From positions 124,001 through 188,000 of the forward strand of contig NZ_VUOS01000006.1 in the NCBI RefSeq assembly GCF_009829325.1: DNA of 64,000 bases, in the 5' to 3' direction. The position numbers were made by a program, and so were the translations under genes. Positions 51,801-59,781 of the stretch are shown here, in pieces (position 1 is the first letter of the stretch; each line of letters opens with the position of its first letter). The notes below the pieces were generated by a model. That model did not search any database, had not been told where the DNA came from, and saw only the letters and a program-made list of their open reading frames with translations. Origin of the DNA: Nocardia sp. CY41 (GTDB taxonomy: Bacteria; Actinomycetota; Actinomycetes; Mycobacteriales; Mycobacteriaceae).

Positions 51801-53101
51801 CGCACGTCACGAATCAGGTGGGCGCGCCCGCGCCGCGGCAATCCGGAACCGCCCCTGCCGAAGCGCCCGAACCCCGGCGCACGGCCGTCGAGCCGGAGTA
51901 CCGGATCGCGGATTTCGCCGAGGTGAAGGCGATCGCCGAGCGGGTCTCCGGCGTCGAAGCGCTCGGCCTGCACAACCCCTACTTCTTGATCAACGACGGC
52001 GTCACGCGGGACACCTCCGTGGTCGACGGCGCGCCCGCGATCAACTTCTCCAGCTTCAACTACCTCGGGTTGTCCGGCCATCCGGCGGTCGTCGCCGCTG
52101 TGCAGGACGCGGTGGCACGCTACGGCAGCTCGTGCTCGGCCAGCCGGATCCTCTCCGGCGAGAAGCCGGTGCACCGCGAACTCGAGGCGGAACTCGCGGG
52201 CCTGCTCGGCACCGAGGACGCCATCGCGCTGGTCGGCGGCCACTCCACCAACGTCACGATCATCGGGCACTTGGTCGGGCCGGAGGACCTCGTGATCCAC
52301 GACAGCCTCGCCCACGACAGCATCATGCAGGGCTGCAAGCTGTCCGGCGCGACCCGGCGTCCGTTCCCGCACAACGACCACGCCGCCCTCGACCGACTGC
52401 TCACCGAGATCCGCCACCAGTACCGGCGCGTGCTGATCCTGATCGAGGGCGTCTACAGCCAGGACGGCGACATCCCGGACCTGCCTGCGATCATCGCGGT
52501 GAAGAAGAAGCACAAGGCGCTGTTGATGATCGACGAGGCGCACAGCGTCGGCGTGCTCGGTGCGAGCGGCGGCGGCATCGGCGAGCATTTCGGCGTCGAT
52601 CGCGGTGATGTCGAATTGTGGTCCGGGACCACGTCGAAGGCGCTCGCCGGGTGCGGCGGGTACGTCGCGGGCAGCGCGGAACTGATCCGCTTCTTGAAAT
52701 ACACGACGCCGGGCTTCGTCTACAGCGTCGGCATGACGCCGATGAACGCGGCGGCCTCGGCCGCGGCCATCCGGCAGCTGCGGTCCGAGGGCGAACTGCT
52801 GGAGCGTCTGCGCCGCAACTCCCGGCTGTTCCTGCGACTGGCCCGGGAGGCGGGCATCGACACCGGCGACAGCAACGACACCCCGATCATCCCGTGCATC
52901 GTGGGTGACTCGCTGAAGACGCTGAAACTGTCGAACGCCCTGCTGCGCCGCGGCGTCAACGTCAACCCGATCCTGTACCCGGCGGTACCCGAGAATCTGG
53001 CGCGGCTGCGGTTCTTCGTCACCGCCTGCCATACCGAGGATCAGATCCGCGACACGGTCAAGATCCTCACCGAGGAACTGGCCGTACTCACCGAGAGCTG
53101 A
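48824..53101 (+). CDS. Type I PKS fused to an alpha-oxoamine synthase (KS-AT-ACP-AOS)
   Basis: A 1425-residue megaenzyme. KS, residues ~1-425: Cys171 in VAVDTACSSSLVAVH, His in EAHGTGTVLGD and in KGNLGHTEGAAG. AT, ~510-830: Ser601 in GHSIGEFAAAAV; HAFHSP at 700 predicts malonyl-CoA. ACP, ~920-985: Ser958 in LGFDSLMLTDLI. AOS, ~1025-1425: FSSFNYLGLSGHPAVV, IDEAHSVGVLGASGGGIGEH, and the PLP Lys1272 in TTSKALAGCGGY. No KR, DH, ER or TE is present. The chain should be extended once, then released by decarboxylative condensation with an amino acid, giving an alpha-amino ketone. AOS release domains occur in prodigiosin and fumonisin pathways (established), with the amino acid here unknown. ATGA overlap with the ACP gene. 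Confidence 0.9.
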   Translation: MTDIAIVGIDCRFPQAPDPAALWRLLIEGRDVISEVPASRWNAADFHDPAGAPGTINTRSGGFLDDADAFDAEFFGIAPREAEAMDPQQRLLLQATWRAFEDATLDPRGQAGSRTGVFVGVMANEWANLQMSDYAAITPQHGSGNGYFMTANRLSYQFDLKGPSVAVDTACSSSLVAVHLACGALASGECDQAVAGGVNLVLTPAVGVFYTQAGLSAPDARCKPFSGSADGIVRGEGVAVLVLRRLADAQAAGLPIYAVIKGSAVNSDGRSNGITAPNRWAQQQVIGEACERAGVRPEQVDFLEAHGTGTVLGDMIEVKALGQLHGRDRTRPCGIGSIKGNLGHTEGAAGVAGLIKVALGLWHGVVPPSRFADQENPRLRMAQQGLRLLTEPMPLAGPGYGGVSSFGIGGTNAHVVLGSAPAPAAATPVAAGGGVLTVSANDAEGLRRNAHRLADALAAASPDQFAQFCWTSNHVKASGRARLALVAADRDAAIARLRDSAESGVVRPLGVGWVFTGQGSQFAGMARALDAAGPLFRRALKLVDRAMLAPLGRSVRELKLDEHIDIDRTDLAQPAIFAMEYAIAKSLADVGVRPAWVLGHSIGEFAAAAVAGVFDLDDACRLVVARGELMQRLPAGGAMLAVRADADDLAGLLADRPEVSIAAVNGPEEIVLSGAAEAIDRVREALAARGVGAKALTVSHAFHSPLMDPILERFEAVARECVYRAPALPLYSTVRGRLLEPNEPMDAAYWTEHVRATVRFGAAVEAALGTEPSHVVEIGPRRILTGLIGRVRPDLAARCLAPSPGPGATGEEFAATVAALYRAGLDPDWDRLYEPEQRVRRRLPGYEFSTDQRFWLEPCTTPTLSAAPKESSMDQLIALFREQNAVLASMVGAPSAAQAGGAPTVVQAVAARTADADRPVDPEAVEGVVRAEFARVSGFPADRLREAQTLGDDLGFDSLMLTDLIAALVRKLPAATIDPARFTPTTTLGDVLAHVTNQVGAPAPRQSGTAPAEAPEPRRTAVEPEYRIADFAEVKAIAERVSGVEALGLHNPYFLINDGVTRDTSVVDGAPAINFSSFNYLGLSGHPAVVAAVQDAVARYGSSCSASRILSGEKPVHRELEAELAGLLGTEDAIALVGGHSTNVTIIGHLVGPEDLVIHDSLAHDSIMQGCKLSGATRRPFPHNDHAALDRLLTEIRHQYRRVLILIEGVYSQDGDIPDLPAIIAVKKKHKALLMIDEAHSVGVLGASGGGIGEHFGVDRGDVELWSGTTSKALAGCGGYVAGSAELIRFLKYTTPGFVYSVGMTPMNAAASAAAIRQLRSEGELLERLRRNSRLFLRLAREAGIDTGDSNDTPIIPCIVGDSLKTLKLSNALLRRGVNVNPILYPAVPENLARLRFFVTACHTEDQIRDTVKILTEELAVLTES

Positions 53102-53528
53102 CGCCCGACTCGGCTGTCGCCGATCGGACCGGAACACGCGGCGGTGCCGAGGGCGGGGCGCTCCGAACAGCTGCGTCGTGTCCCGCGCCGCGCACCCGAC
53201 CGCTGTAGCATCACCCGAAGTGCCATCGCTCCAGCTCAGATGGGTAGCGGGGACGTCATGGGAGTGGGCGGACGATGAGGGCCGGGCACGACGTCCGCTG
53301 CCGCGCGGAGTTCGTGCGTCGATCGAGGGAGTCGGCCCGGAATTCAGGGGCCGTGCGCGTGATCCGCCGGATGAGGGTTGCAGCGACGAATCGGCTTCCG
53401 TCGCGTGCGGCCGGTCGACTGCCGACCGGGAAGCGCGCCGCGCCGCCGAGCCGATCGGGCTACCGCGGCGGACGAGGCCGGAAGCCCGCCGCCGACCGTA
53501 GCGACCGCATCGGAGGTATGGGGCAGCC
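53102..53528. other. Gene-free stretch
   Basis: Overlapping frames on both strands show no family resemblance or ribosome site. It holds the 3' flank of the PKS gene and the upstream region of the carboxylesterase. I see no clear terminator hairpin after the PKS stop. Confidence 0.4.
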
Positions 53529-55136
53529 ATGATTCGTTGGATCGTGCGAACCGTGATCGCTCTGACGGTCGTCACCGGTTCGTGGTTCGCGGGTGTCCCG
53601 GCGCCCGTGGTCGCGTCGGCACCGCTGGAGGTGCTCGTGACCGGCGGCTCGATCTCCGGCCGCGTCGCCGACGGAACCGTGGAGTATCTGGGCATCCCGT
53701 TCGCCGCGCCCACCGGAGGCTCGGCGCGGTTCGGCCCGCCACGTCCCGTCCCGCCGTGGCCTGGTGTTCGTCCGGCGAGCGACCACGGGCCGCAGTGTCC
53801 GCAGAACGGATACCTGCCCGGTCTACCGCCGACCGGACCCACCAGCGAGGACTGCCTGACCATCGACGTATACGCGCCGGCCCGCGCATCCGCGCGCCCG
53901 CTGCCCGTCATGGTGTTCTTCCACGGCGGCGGTTACGTCACCGGCTCCAACAGTCAATACGACGCGCCCACCGGGATGGTCGCCGACGGCGACGTCATCG
54001 TGGCCGTCCCGAACTACCGCCTCGGACCCTTCGGCTTCATGTCGCTTCCCGAGTTGGCGGCCGAGTCCGGCGGCGCCACCGGGACGGTCGGCATCCAGGA
54101 CCAGCAAGCCGCGCTGCGGTGGGTGCGCGACAACGCGCCCGTGTTCGGCGGCGATCCGGGAAATGTCACGATTTTCGGAGAATCGGCAGGCGGGGGGAGC
54201 GTCTGTACACACTTCGCCGCACCCGGCTCCGACGAGCTGTATGCCAAAGCGATCGTTCAAAGCGGCTCGTGCGACCGATCACCGCTGGTCCCCGGCAATC
54301 GCGACGATGCCTACGAGCGCTCGCAACGCTATGCGGACAGCGTCGGATGCGCGGATGGCGCAACCCGTTTGGCCTGCCTGCGCGGGCTGCCCGAAGCGAC
54401 ACTGCTCGACTCGCCGAGCGTCCGATTCGACGGGCCGACACCCATTTGGGTGCCCAGCGTCGACGGCGTCGTCATCACCCGCCCGCTCGACGCGGCCCTG
54501 GCGGAAGACCCCCGCAAGCGACCGCTCGTCGTCGGGAACAACAGCGCGGAAGGAGCGCTGTTCGTCGCCGAATCCGACTACGCCCGCGGCCACATTCCGG
54601 ATGCGGCGAGCTATGAACGCTATGTTCGCCAATCCTTCGGCGGCTACGCCGACCGCGTACTCGCCCGATATCCGCTCGACCGTTACCCCTCGGTGGCCGC
54701 CGCCCAGACCGCGGTGATCACCGATGGCCTGTTCGCCTGTCCCGCCCTGTTCATCAGCCGCACCGCTCGCGCTGCCGGGCATCCGCTGTGGCAGTACGAA
54801 TTCGACGAGGCGCCGTTCGGCGCCGACAACCCTGTGTTGCCCGGCGCCTTCCACTCCGCCGAACTCCCATATCTCTTCTCCGGTCTCATGGGTGTGCAGA
54901 TTCCCTGGACCGGCGCGTCCGCCGCGTTCGCCGCGCAGATGCAACGATGGTGGACCACCTTCGCCCATACCGGCGACCCGAACGCTGCGGGCTCGCCGCA
55001 ATGGTCGGCGTGGCCGGAATCGGCCGGGCACGGCACCGACGGGCCTGCACTGATCATGCGCGCGACCGGCAGCTTCATGACGGACGATTTCGCCGCTCGC
55101 CACCACTGCGCGTTCTGGGCCGAACGCGAGCGCTGA
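53529..55136 (+). CDS. Secreted type-B carboxylesterase
   Basis: A 535-residue COesterase-family protein. A signal peptide (WIVRTVIALTVVTGSWFAGV then PAPVVAS, about 30 residues) directs export. VEYLGIPFAAPTGGSARFGP is the family opening, and EDCLTIDVYAP the second signature. FHGGGYVTGSNSQY is the oxyanion block. The nucleophile is in FGESAGGGSVCTHFAAPGS, and the acid and His are in the family positions near GDPNA and LPGAFHSAELPYLF. Substrates of such esterases include lipid and aromatic esters. The gene stands alone. The ATG at 53529 lies just after a GGAGGTATGGGGC run. Confidence 0.9.
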   Translation: MIRWIVRTVIALTVVTGSWFAGVPAPVVASAPLEVLVTGGSISGRVADGTVEYLGIPFAAPTGGSARFGPPRPVPPWPGVRPASDHGPQCPQNGYLPGLPPTGPTSEDCLTIDVYAPARASARPLPVMVFFHGGGYVTGSNSQYDAPTGMVADGDVIVAVPNYRLGPFGFMSLPELAAESGGATGTVGIQDQQAALRWVRDNAPVFGGDPGNVTIFGESAGGGSVCTHFAAPGSDELYAKAIVQSGSCDRSPLVPGNRDDAYERSQRYADSVGCADGATRLACLRGLPEATLLDSPSVRFDGPTPIWVPSVDGVVITRPLDAALAEDPRKRPLVVGNNSAEGALFVAESDYARGHIPDAASYERYVRQSFGGYADRVLARYPLDRYPSVAAAQTAVITDGLFACPALFISRTARAAGHPLWQYEFDEAPFGADNPVLPGAFHSAELPYLFSGLMGVQIPWTGASAAFAAQMQRWWTTFAHTGDPNAAGSPQWSAWPESAGHGTDGPALIMRATGSFMTDDFAARHHCAFWAERER

Positions 55137-55270
55137 CGCGTGCCCGGTGATCGGCGTCCGGACCGACCGTTGCGAAACGCGGGTGACCGTCGCGCGCGCA
55201 GGTCAGGTCGAGGTAGCTCGTTCGGTGTGGCTACCACTCGGCGCGGCACAGGTCTCCCGCTCTGCGCCGC

Positions 55271-55678
55271 GTGCTCGCGGAGGGCGACCACGATCTCGCA
55301 GGTCGCTTCTTCCGTGCCGCCGCCGCGGTGATCGACGACCCGTGGACGATCACGAAGCTGTTCGACTCGGCGATGCCGCACGTGGATGCCGAAAAGCGGC
55401 GGCGCACAGCGCTCCTCGGCGCACTGGCGCGACTGGTGATGGCGGTCGGCGCGCAGGATGCGGCGGTAGCGGGACAGATCGCACGGATAGCCGGGCTGCT
55501 GGACCGCCCGGCGGCGGCGCTGCGTCCGGCGGTTCTGCTCCGGGCCGCATGGACCCTCGGATCTCTCGGCGTGGAGTCGCTGCCGACGCTCGGCCGGGTT
55601 GCGTCCGCATCACCCGCCCCCTGTCCCGGCAACGCACCGGGTGAGCTTTCAGAAGCGCGAAAAGCCGCTTCGGACTGA
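55271..55678 (+). CDS. Hypothetical protein, uncertain
   Basis: A possible 135-residue protein from GTG at 55271: MLAEGDHDLAGRFFRAAAAV, then DDPWTITKLFDSAMPHVDAE and helical Ala-rich sequence to LPTLGRVASAS. The first ~115 residues have a natural helical-protein look; the last 20 are low-complexity. No ribosome site is clear and I do not recognise a family. It may be the tail of a longer broken gene, since the sequence upstream shifts frame. Confidence 0.35.
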   Translation: MLAEGDHDLAGRFFRAAAAVIDDPWTITKLFDSAMPHVDAEKRRRTALLGALARLVMAVGAQDAAVAGQIARIAGLLDRPAAALRPAVLLRAAWTLGSLGVESLPTLGRVASASPAPCPGNAPGELSEARKAASD

Positions 55679-55806
55679 GCTTTTCGCTACATCCCGGACG
55701 CCGGTCTTGCTCCATGGCGACGCGCTGGGTTATGGTCTTCGCCATGACTGCCGGGTCGGCGACACGCCGCACACAGAACGGTTACCCGGCCGCGCTGTGA
55801 CCGTCC

Positions 55807-55825
55807 GGCGGGCCAGGGGCCCGCC
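55807..55825 (+). terminator. Hairpin before the S1-domain gene
   Basis: An 8-bp stem, GGCGGGCC / GGCCCGCC, with an AGG loop, 55 bases upstream of the S1-domain gene start. It is either a terminator of an upstream transcript or a leader structure. Confidence 0.45.
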
Positions 55826-55879
55826 CGCCTTCTTCACGAAATCCCAGGAATTACCGGGACATCGGAAGGAGGTGAACAC

Positions 55880-56134
55880 ATGTCCCCTTCGGAATCATCG
55901 CCGCAGCGCAGCTGGCCGGAGTTCGTCGCCGCGCACGCGCAGGGCTCCGTGCTCGAGGCTGCCGTCGTTCAGATCGCGCCGTTCGGCGCGTTCTTGGAGA
56001 TCGCTCCGGGCATTCACGGGTTGCTGCACCGAACCGAGTGGTCTACCGAGCCGCAGATCGGTGCCACCCTGACGGTGCGCGTTCTCGATATCGATACCGT
56101 GAGGCAGCGGGTCGCTCTGGCGCACGCTGACTGA
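55880..56134 (+). CDS. Small S1 RNA-binding domain protein
   Basis: An 84-residue protein that is one S1 domain. GSVLEAAVVQIAPFGAFLEI followed by APGIHGLLHRTEW is the first half ('G.V..i..fGafv.l..g..GllH.s'). LTVRVLDIDTVRQRVALAHA is the second half ('v.vkVl.iD....ri.LS'). Such single-domain proteins bind RNA non-specifically or act as RNA chaperones. An excellent GGAAGGAGGTG site precedes the ATG. Monocistronic, closed by the long hairpin at 56147-56181. Confidence 0.85.
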   Translation: MSPSESSPQRSWPEFVAAHAQGSVLEAAVVQIAPFGAFLEIAPGIHGLLHRTEWSTEPQIGATLTVRVLDIDTVRQRVALAHAD

Positions 56135-56146
56135 CGCTCGGCACGG

Positions 56147-56181
56147 GTGTGCCGGGGCAGACTCCACCTGCCCCGGCACAC
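56147..56181 (+). terminator. Strong terminator after the S1-domain gene
   Basis: A perfect 14-bp stem, GTGTGCCGGGGCAG / CTGCCCCGGCACAC, with a 7-base loop, 12 bases after the stop. Confidence 0.9.
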
Positions 56182-56552
56182 ACCCAAGCCTATCCGCATT
56201 CCCGCGGGCGCGGCGGGCCGTCCCTCTCGGTTCGTCGTGCGGGGAACTGCCCGTCCGGGGCCCTCGGGCCCGCCGCGTGTTGCCGCGCGAACCATTTTGC
56301 CAATCCGGGCGCGACTCCATTGCACCCCATGTAGAGGAGGTGCGCTCCCTGTGTCATAGGCAGTTCGCAAACCAGGGGTCCGTTATGGCGACGGTAGGAA
56401 GGTTGGTGTCGCCGAGCATCCCCGGCCGTGCCCGGAAACTCGCTTCGATCGGCCTAAGATGAGGTCGTCACCGCAGGTGAGCGCGGTCGGGACGGCTGCC
56501 TCGACCGACGGGATGTACGGTACGACGCTGCAGGCAGGAGCATACGGACGCG
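56182..56552. other. Gene-free stretch before the ANTAR gene
   Basis: No supported gene. The 3' part should contain the promoter of the PAS-ANTAR gene. A TAAGAT at 56453-56458 could be a -10 element, but no matching -35 is clear. Confidence 0.35.
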
Positions 56553-57239
56553 ATGAACGAATCGGGCGACCGAATCGTGGACACGGCGGAGGGGACGGTA
56601 GCCAGAGTGGTCGGCGCCGGGACGCCGCAGACCACGGGAAGCTTCCGGTTCTGGTTCGCCGATCAGCGGTGGGAATGGTCGAACGAGGTCGCCGCGATGC
56701 ACGGTTACGCGCCCGACACGGTGACGCCGACGACCGAGTTGCTTCTCGCGCACAAGCACCCGGAGGACCGGGATCACGTCGCCGAGGCGATCGAGAAGTC
56801 GGTCCGCAACGCCGAACCGTTCTGCAGCCGCCACCGCATCATCGACACCGCCGGTGTACCGCACCATGTCCTCGTGCTGGGCGACACCATGACCGACAAG
56901 GACGGCACCGTGGTCGGCACCGCGGGCTACTACGTCGACCTGACGGCCACCATCGCCGAGGAGCGGCAGGATCTGCTCGACGGAACGCTGCCGAGACTGT
57001 TCGAGGCGCGCGCGCTGATCGAGCAGGCCAAAGGCGTGCTGATGCGGGTCTACCGGATCAATGCCGACCAGGCATTCCACGTCCTGCAGTGGCGATCCCA
57101 GGAGACCAACGTCAAATTGCGCGACCTCGCCGCCCAGCTCATCGCCGAACTCGACTGCCTGCCGCAGGCTCCGCCCGCGGTGCAGACGGCCTTCGACCAC
57201 ATGTTGCTCACGCTGCACGAGCGCATGCCGAAGTCGTGA
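56553..57239 (+). CDS. PAS-ANTAR domain regulator (RNA-binding antiterminator type)
   Basis: A 228-residue protein. PAS domain at residues ~30-130: FADQRWEWSNEVAAMHGYAP, RHRIIDTAGVPHHVLVLGDT and VVGTAGYYVDLTATIAEE. ANTAR domain at ~140-200: FEARALIEQAKGVLMRVYRI followed by NADQAFHVLQWRSQETNVKL, with the invariant Ala and aromatic residues of the three-helix bundle. ANTAR proteins bind paired hairpins in mRNA leaders and prevent termination; the PAS domain senses a small ligand or redox state. The target RNA is not visible nearby. The GGAG site is 14 bases away, so the start is reasonable but not certain. Confidence 0.85.
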   Translation: MNESGDRIVDTAEGTVARVVGAGTPQTTGSFRFWFADQRWEWSNEVAAMHGYAPDTVTPTTELLLAHKHPEDRDHVAEAIEKSVRNAEPFCSRHRIIDTAGVPHHVLVLGDTMTDKDGTVVGTAGYYVDLTATIAEERQDLLDGTLPRLFEARALIEQAKGVLMRVYRINADQAFHVLQWRSQETNVKLRDLAAQLIAELDCLPQAPPAVQTAFDHMLLTLHERMPKS

Positions 57240-57257
57240 GGTCGCCGCGCCGCGGTC

Positions 57258-58334
57258 CTACCGCTCGCGCAGCACGGCGCCGACCCCGTCGCGCAGGGCG
57301 GCGACGGCCTCGACCAGCATGACCTCGGCCCCGATCGCCAGGGCGGCCACCGGGAGGGCTTCGTCGGCGCGGCGCATCTCCCCGGCCGAGCTGTGCGCGG
57401 CCGGGCCGAGCAGCGGGTTCGGCGCGGTCCCGGCCAACACCAAGCGGTCGCCCAGCGCCCCCGGGTCGAGCAGTAGTCGCTCCACGGCGGCGGAGCGCAA
57501 CGCGGTCGTGGTCGCGGCCAGCCCGGCCACCGCCAAGCCGTCCGGAAGCCGGATCTCGGTGGCGAAGTGATCGAGCACCCGGCGGCGGCGCTGCGCCACC
57601 ACCTGATGCAAGATCTCGCGGATCTCCGCGTCGAGCGCCTTCGGGTCCGAGCCCGGCGCCGGCGGACCGGCTTCGGCCTCGACGACGTCGCGGCCCTTCG
57701 CGTCGAACGCCGCGCGCAACTCCGAACGGGCGCGCGCTTCGCCTGCGAGCACGACGACCTCCGCGCCCACGGTCTCGGCCAGCCGGTCCAGCTCGTCGGC
57801 GAACTCGCGGATGTTGCGCCGCGTGGTGTCCTCGACCTGCTGCCGGAGCGTGCGATGCGACCAGTCGTCGTGCCGGATCGGCTGCGCCGGGTGGGCGGGA
57901 CTGCGCAGGGCTTCCCGCGCTTCGCTGCCGTGCCCGTCGAGCGAGTAGAGTTCCGAGCCCACCCGGTCCACGAGCGCGACGACGTGCGGAACCTTCTCCG
58001 CCTGCGCTTCCAGGAGCGGCAGCAGATAGGGCAGCGGGGACACCCGGACGATCCGGGTGGCAGGCGGGCTCGGCAGGCGTTCGTCGGCGAGCACCTCGGT
58101 CTCGTCGGCGATGAGCAGTCGGCCGCAGCGTCCCCGCGGCGGCGGGTGCAGCGCGATCGCCTGGGCCAGCAGCCGCCGCAGGCGGGGCCGGGCTCCGCTG
58201 CGTTCCAGTTCGGTGTCGATCGAGCGCCAACGTAGCTCGCTCTCCCGCGTCGCGTCCTCGGTATTCTGCGAACTGTCGAAGCAGACCGAGGCGAAGGGGC
58301 CGTGCTTTCGAATTATCCGGCGGAGGTCGGCCAT
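57258..58334 (-). CDS. Rv2629-like protein (bacterial archaeo-eukaryotic release-factor-fold family)
   Basis: A 358-residue protein similar to Rv2629 of M. tuberculosis (baeRF-type, eRF1/Pelota-like fold). DLRRIIRKHGPFASVCFDSS is the family opening ('l.gP.asvy.d'), with RWRSIDTELERSGA after it. CGRLLIADETEVLADERLPS and LVDRVGSELYSLDGHG form the N/M domain. EVVVLAGEARARSELRAAF is the eRF1 domain 3-like strand-helix. Rv2629 is linked to dormancy and stress in mycobacteria; a ribosome-related role is predicted from the fold, not shown. The ATG at 58334 follows AGGTG. It converges on the ANTAR gene. Confidence 0.75.
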   Translation of the reverse strand: MADLRRIIRKHGPFASVCFDSSQNTEDATRESELRWRSIDTELERSGARPRLRRLLAQAIALHPPPRGRCGRLLIADETEVLADERLPSPPATRIVRVSPLPYLLPLLEAQAEKVPHVVALVDRVGSELYSLDGHGSEAREALRSPAHPAQPIRHDDWSHRTLRQQVEDTTRRNIREFADELDRLAETVGAEVVVLAGEARARSELRAAFDAKGRDVVEAEAGPPAPGSDPKALDAEIREILHQVVAQRRRRVLDHFATEIRLPDGLAVAGLAATTTALRSAAVERLLLDPGALGDRLVLAGTAPNPLLGPAAHSSAGEMRRADEALPVAALAIGAEVMLVEAVAALRDGVGAVLRER

Positions 58335-59126
58335 CGGTATCACCTGGTTTCGTCGGCCATGGACGTCCGCGCCGACGGTCTTCGGCAACCATCTGGCGCC
58401 ACCCGGTCCGTTGGCCTCGGCGCCCGGGTGACTCCGTCGTGTGTGCCAACGGCTTCGGTTCGGCGAACCATAGTCGGCGGGTACCCGGGTGGCTCGGGCC
58501 GAATCAGTCGACGCGAAACTTCGCGGGGGGCCTGCCGCTGTCGCGCGCGATGGTCGAAAGGTTTGTGGCCGCGAGGTTTTGGGTGGATCCGGCCCGCCGC
58601 CCCTCGGCTCCGCCCGCACCCGGGCGGCATCGTCGCCGTTCCTGTGTCACCGAGGGATATGTGGGTCACCGGGCGGCGGCCTCGGCCGGGTTCGGCAAAC
58701 GATGAGCAGCGTGGCTGCGAGCCGGGCATCGAGCGCCGGGGAGCGCGATTCCTCCGGTCCGCGTGCCGTCCGTCGGCAGGGCGCGAGCGCCGGTGCGTTT
58801 CGCCACCGGGCCCTTTTTTCGGTTTCGTGTAAGAAAGCCGGTCGAGCGGCTATTTCCACTGATCAGCGGGCAGAAATGTTACCAAGTGACCAGTTGGTGT
58901 CCGGATCGTAAACCGGAAAGATCGGTTTGTTTCATCGCGGCTGTGGTAAATGTGGGAGGTATCGGATCGACAGCGCGGTCGGCCGATAATAGGGGCGAGG
59001 AACCCGCGCTGCTCGATGTTCAGCCGTTTCGAAGCGCTCTGTCGCGGAACTACCGGCGCGCACGAACACGAGGGCTCTCCGCAAGGATGTGTACGGCCAC
59101 GTGCACCAGCGCAGAGGAATGTCATC
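58335..59126. other. Gene-free stretch
   Basis: Almost 800 bases without a gene that I can support. Frames on both strands lack ribosome sites and family resemblance. It holds the upstream region of the Rv2629-like gene. Confidence 0.4.
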
Positions 59127-59288
59127 GTGATCGAGAAGCCCGAAGCGCCCGTCGCGGACGACGACGAACGAGATCGGATCGTGTGGCCCGACCCCAGCCC
59201 GCTCAGCGGCTGGTGGGCCGAGGTCATGGCTCATCGCCGGATCACCCGGCCCCATTCTTCCTCCGCCGCCGACCCGCGGCACAACTGA
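59127..59288 (+). CDS. Small hypothetical acidic/Trp-containing protein
   Basis: A 53-residue frame from GTG at 59127, with GAGGA eight bases upstream. The product reads MIEKPEAPVADDDERDRIVW, then DPSPLSGWWAEVMAHRRITR and a low-complexity end. The acidic-then-WW pattern looks like a real small protein rather than chance, but no family is recognised. Confidence 0.4.
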   Translation: MIEKPEAPVADDDERDRIVWPDPSPLSGWWAEVMAHRRITRPHSSSAADPRHN

Positions 59289-59781
59289 GCGAACCGACAG
59301 CGTCCTCCGGCCCTGTGTGACGTCGGACGGATGGATTCCGATGCCGTGCGCGGCCCTGCCGCAGGGGCGCGACGGTGGCGCGGTAATTGTGGACGTGCGT
59401 CTTATGGCGTCTCGCTCCCGAATGCACGTGCAAAAGTACTTTCATGTGGAGCCGATGACATCGGTAAACGCGATGGCGGCGTGTGAATAGCCGCTCAGGG
59501 CTCGAACACCGAGCCGGACGTGTCGCGAATTCGCCGGCCGGTCGCGCGAAACATACTCCGAGACGTGCGAAATCGAAGACTCGTTTCGAGGTTCCCTGAA
59601 CTGTCGGGTGAGACGCCCCATCCCGACCGTGCTCTGCCGCGTCTCCCGTGCTTGTGCGCCGTGCCGGCTGCCCGGTCGCCGCGCTCTGCCACCGCCGTCT
59701 CCAGCGAAGCTCTGTGGCTGTCAAAGGGTTTGGCTTCTGCTTCAATGGGTGGTCACATTCGGCGGAGGACACGGGGGCGTC
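59289..59781. other. Gene-free stretch
   Basis: No supported gene. The end should contain the promoter of the large receptor-like gene at 59782. I see no clear palindrome. Confidence 0.35.

Noticed and set aside
48794..53911. Open minus-strand frame of about 1700 codons antisense to the PKS gene
   Set aside because: Shadow frame produced by strong GC codon bias; the plus strand carries all PKS and AOS catalytic motifs.
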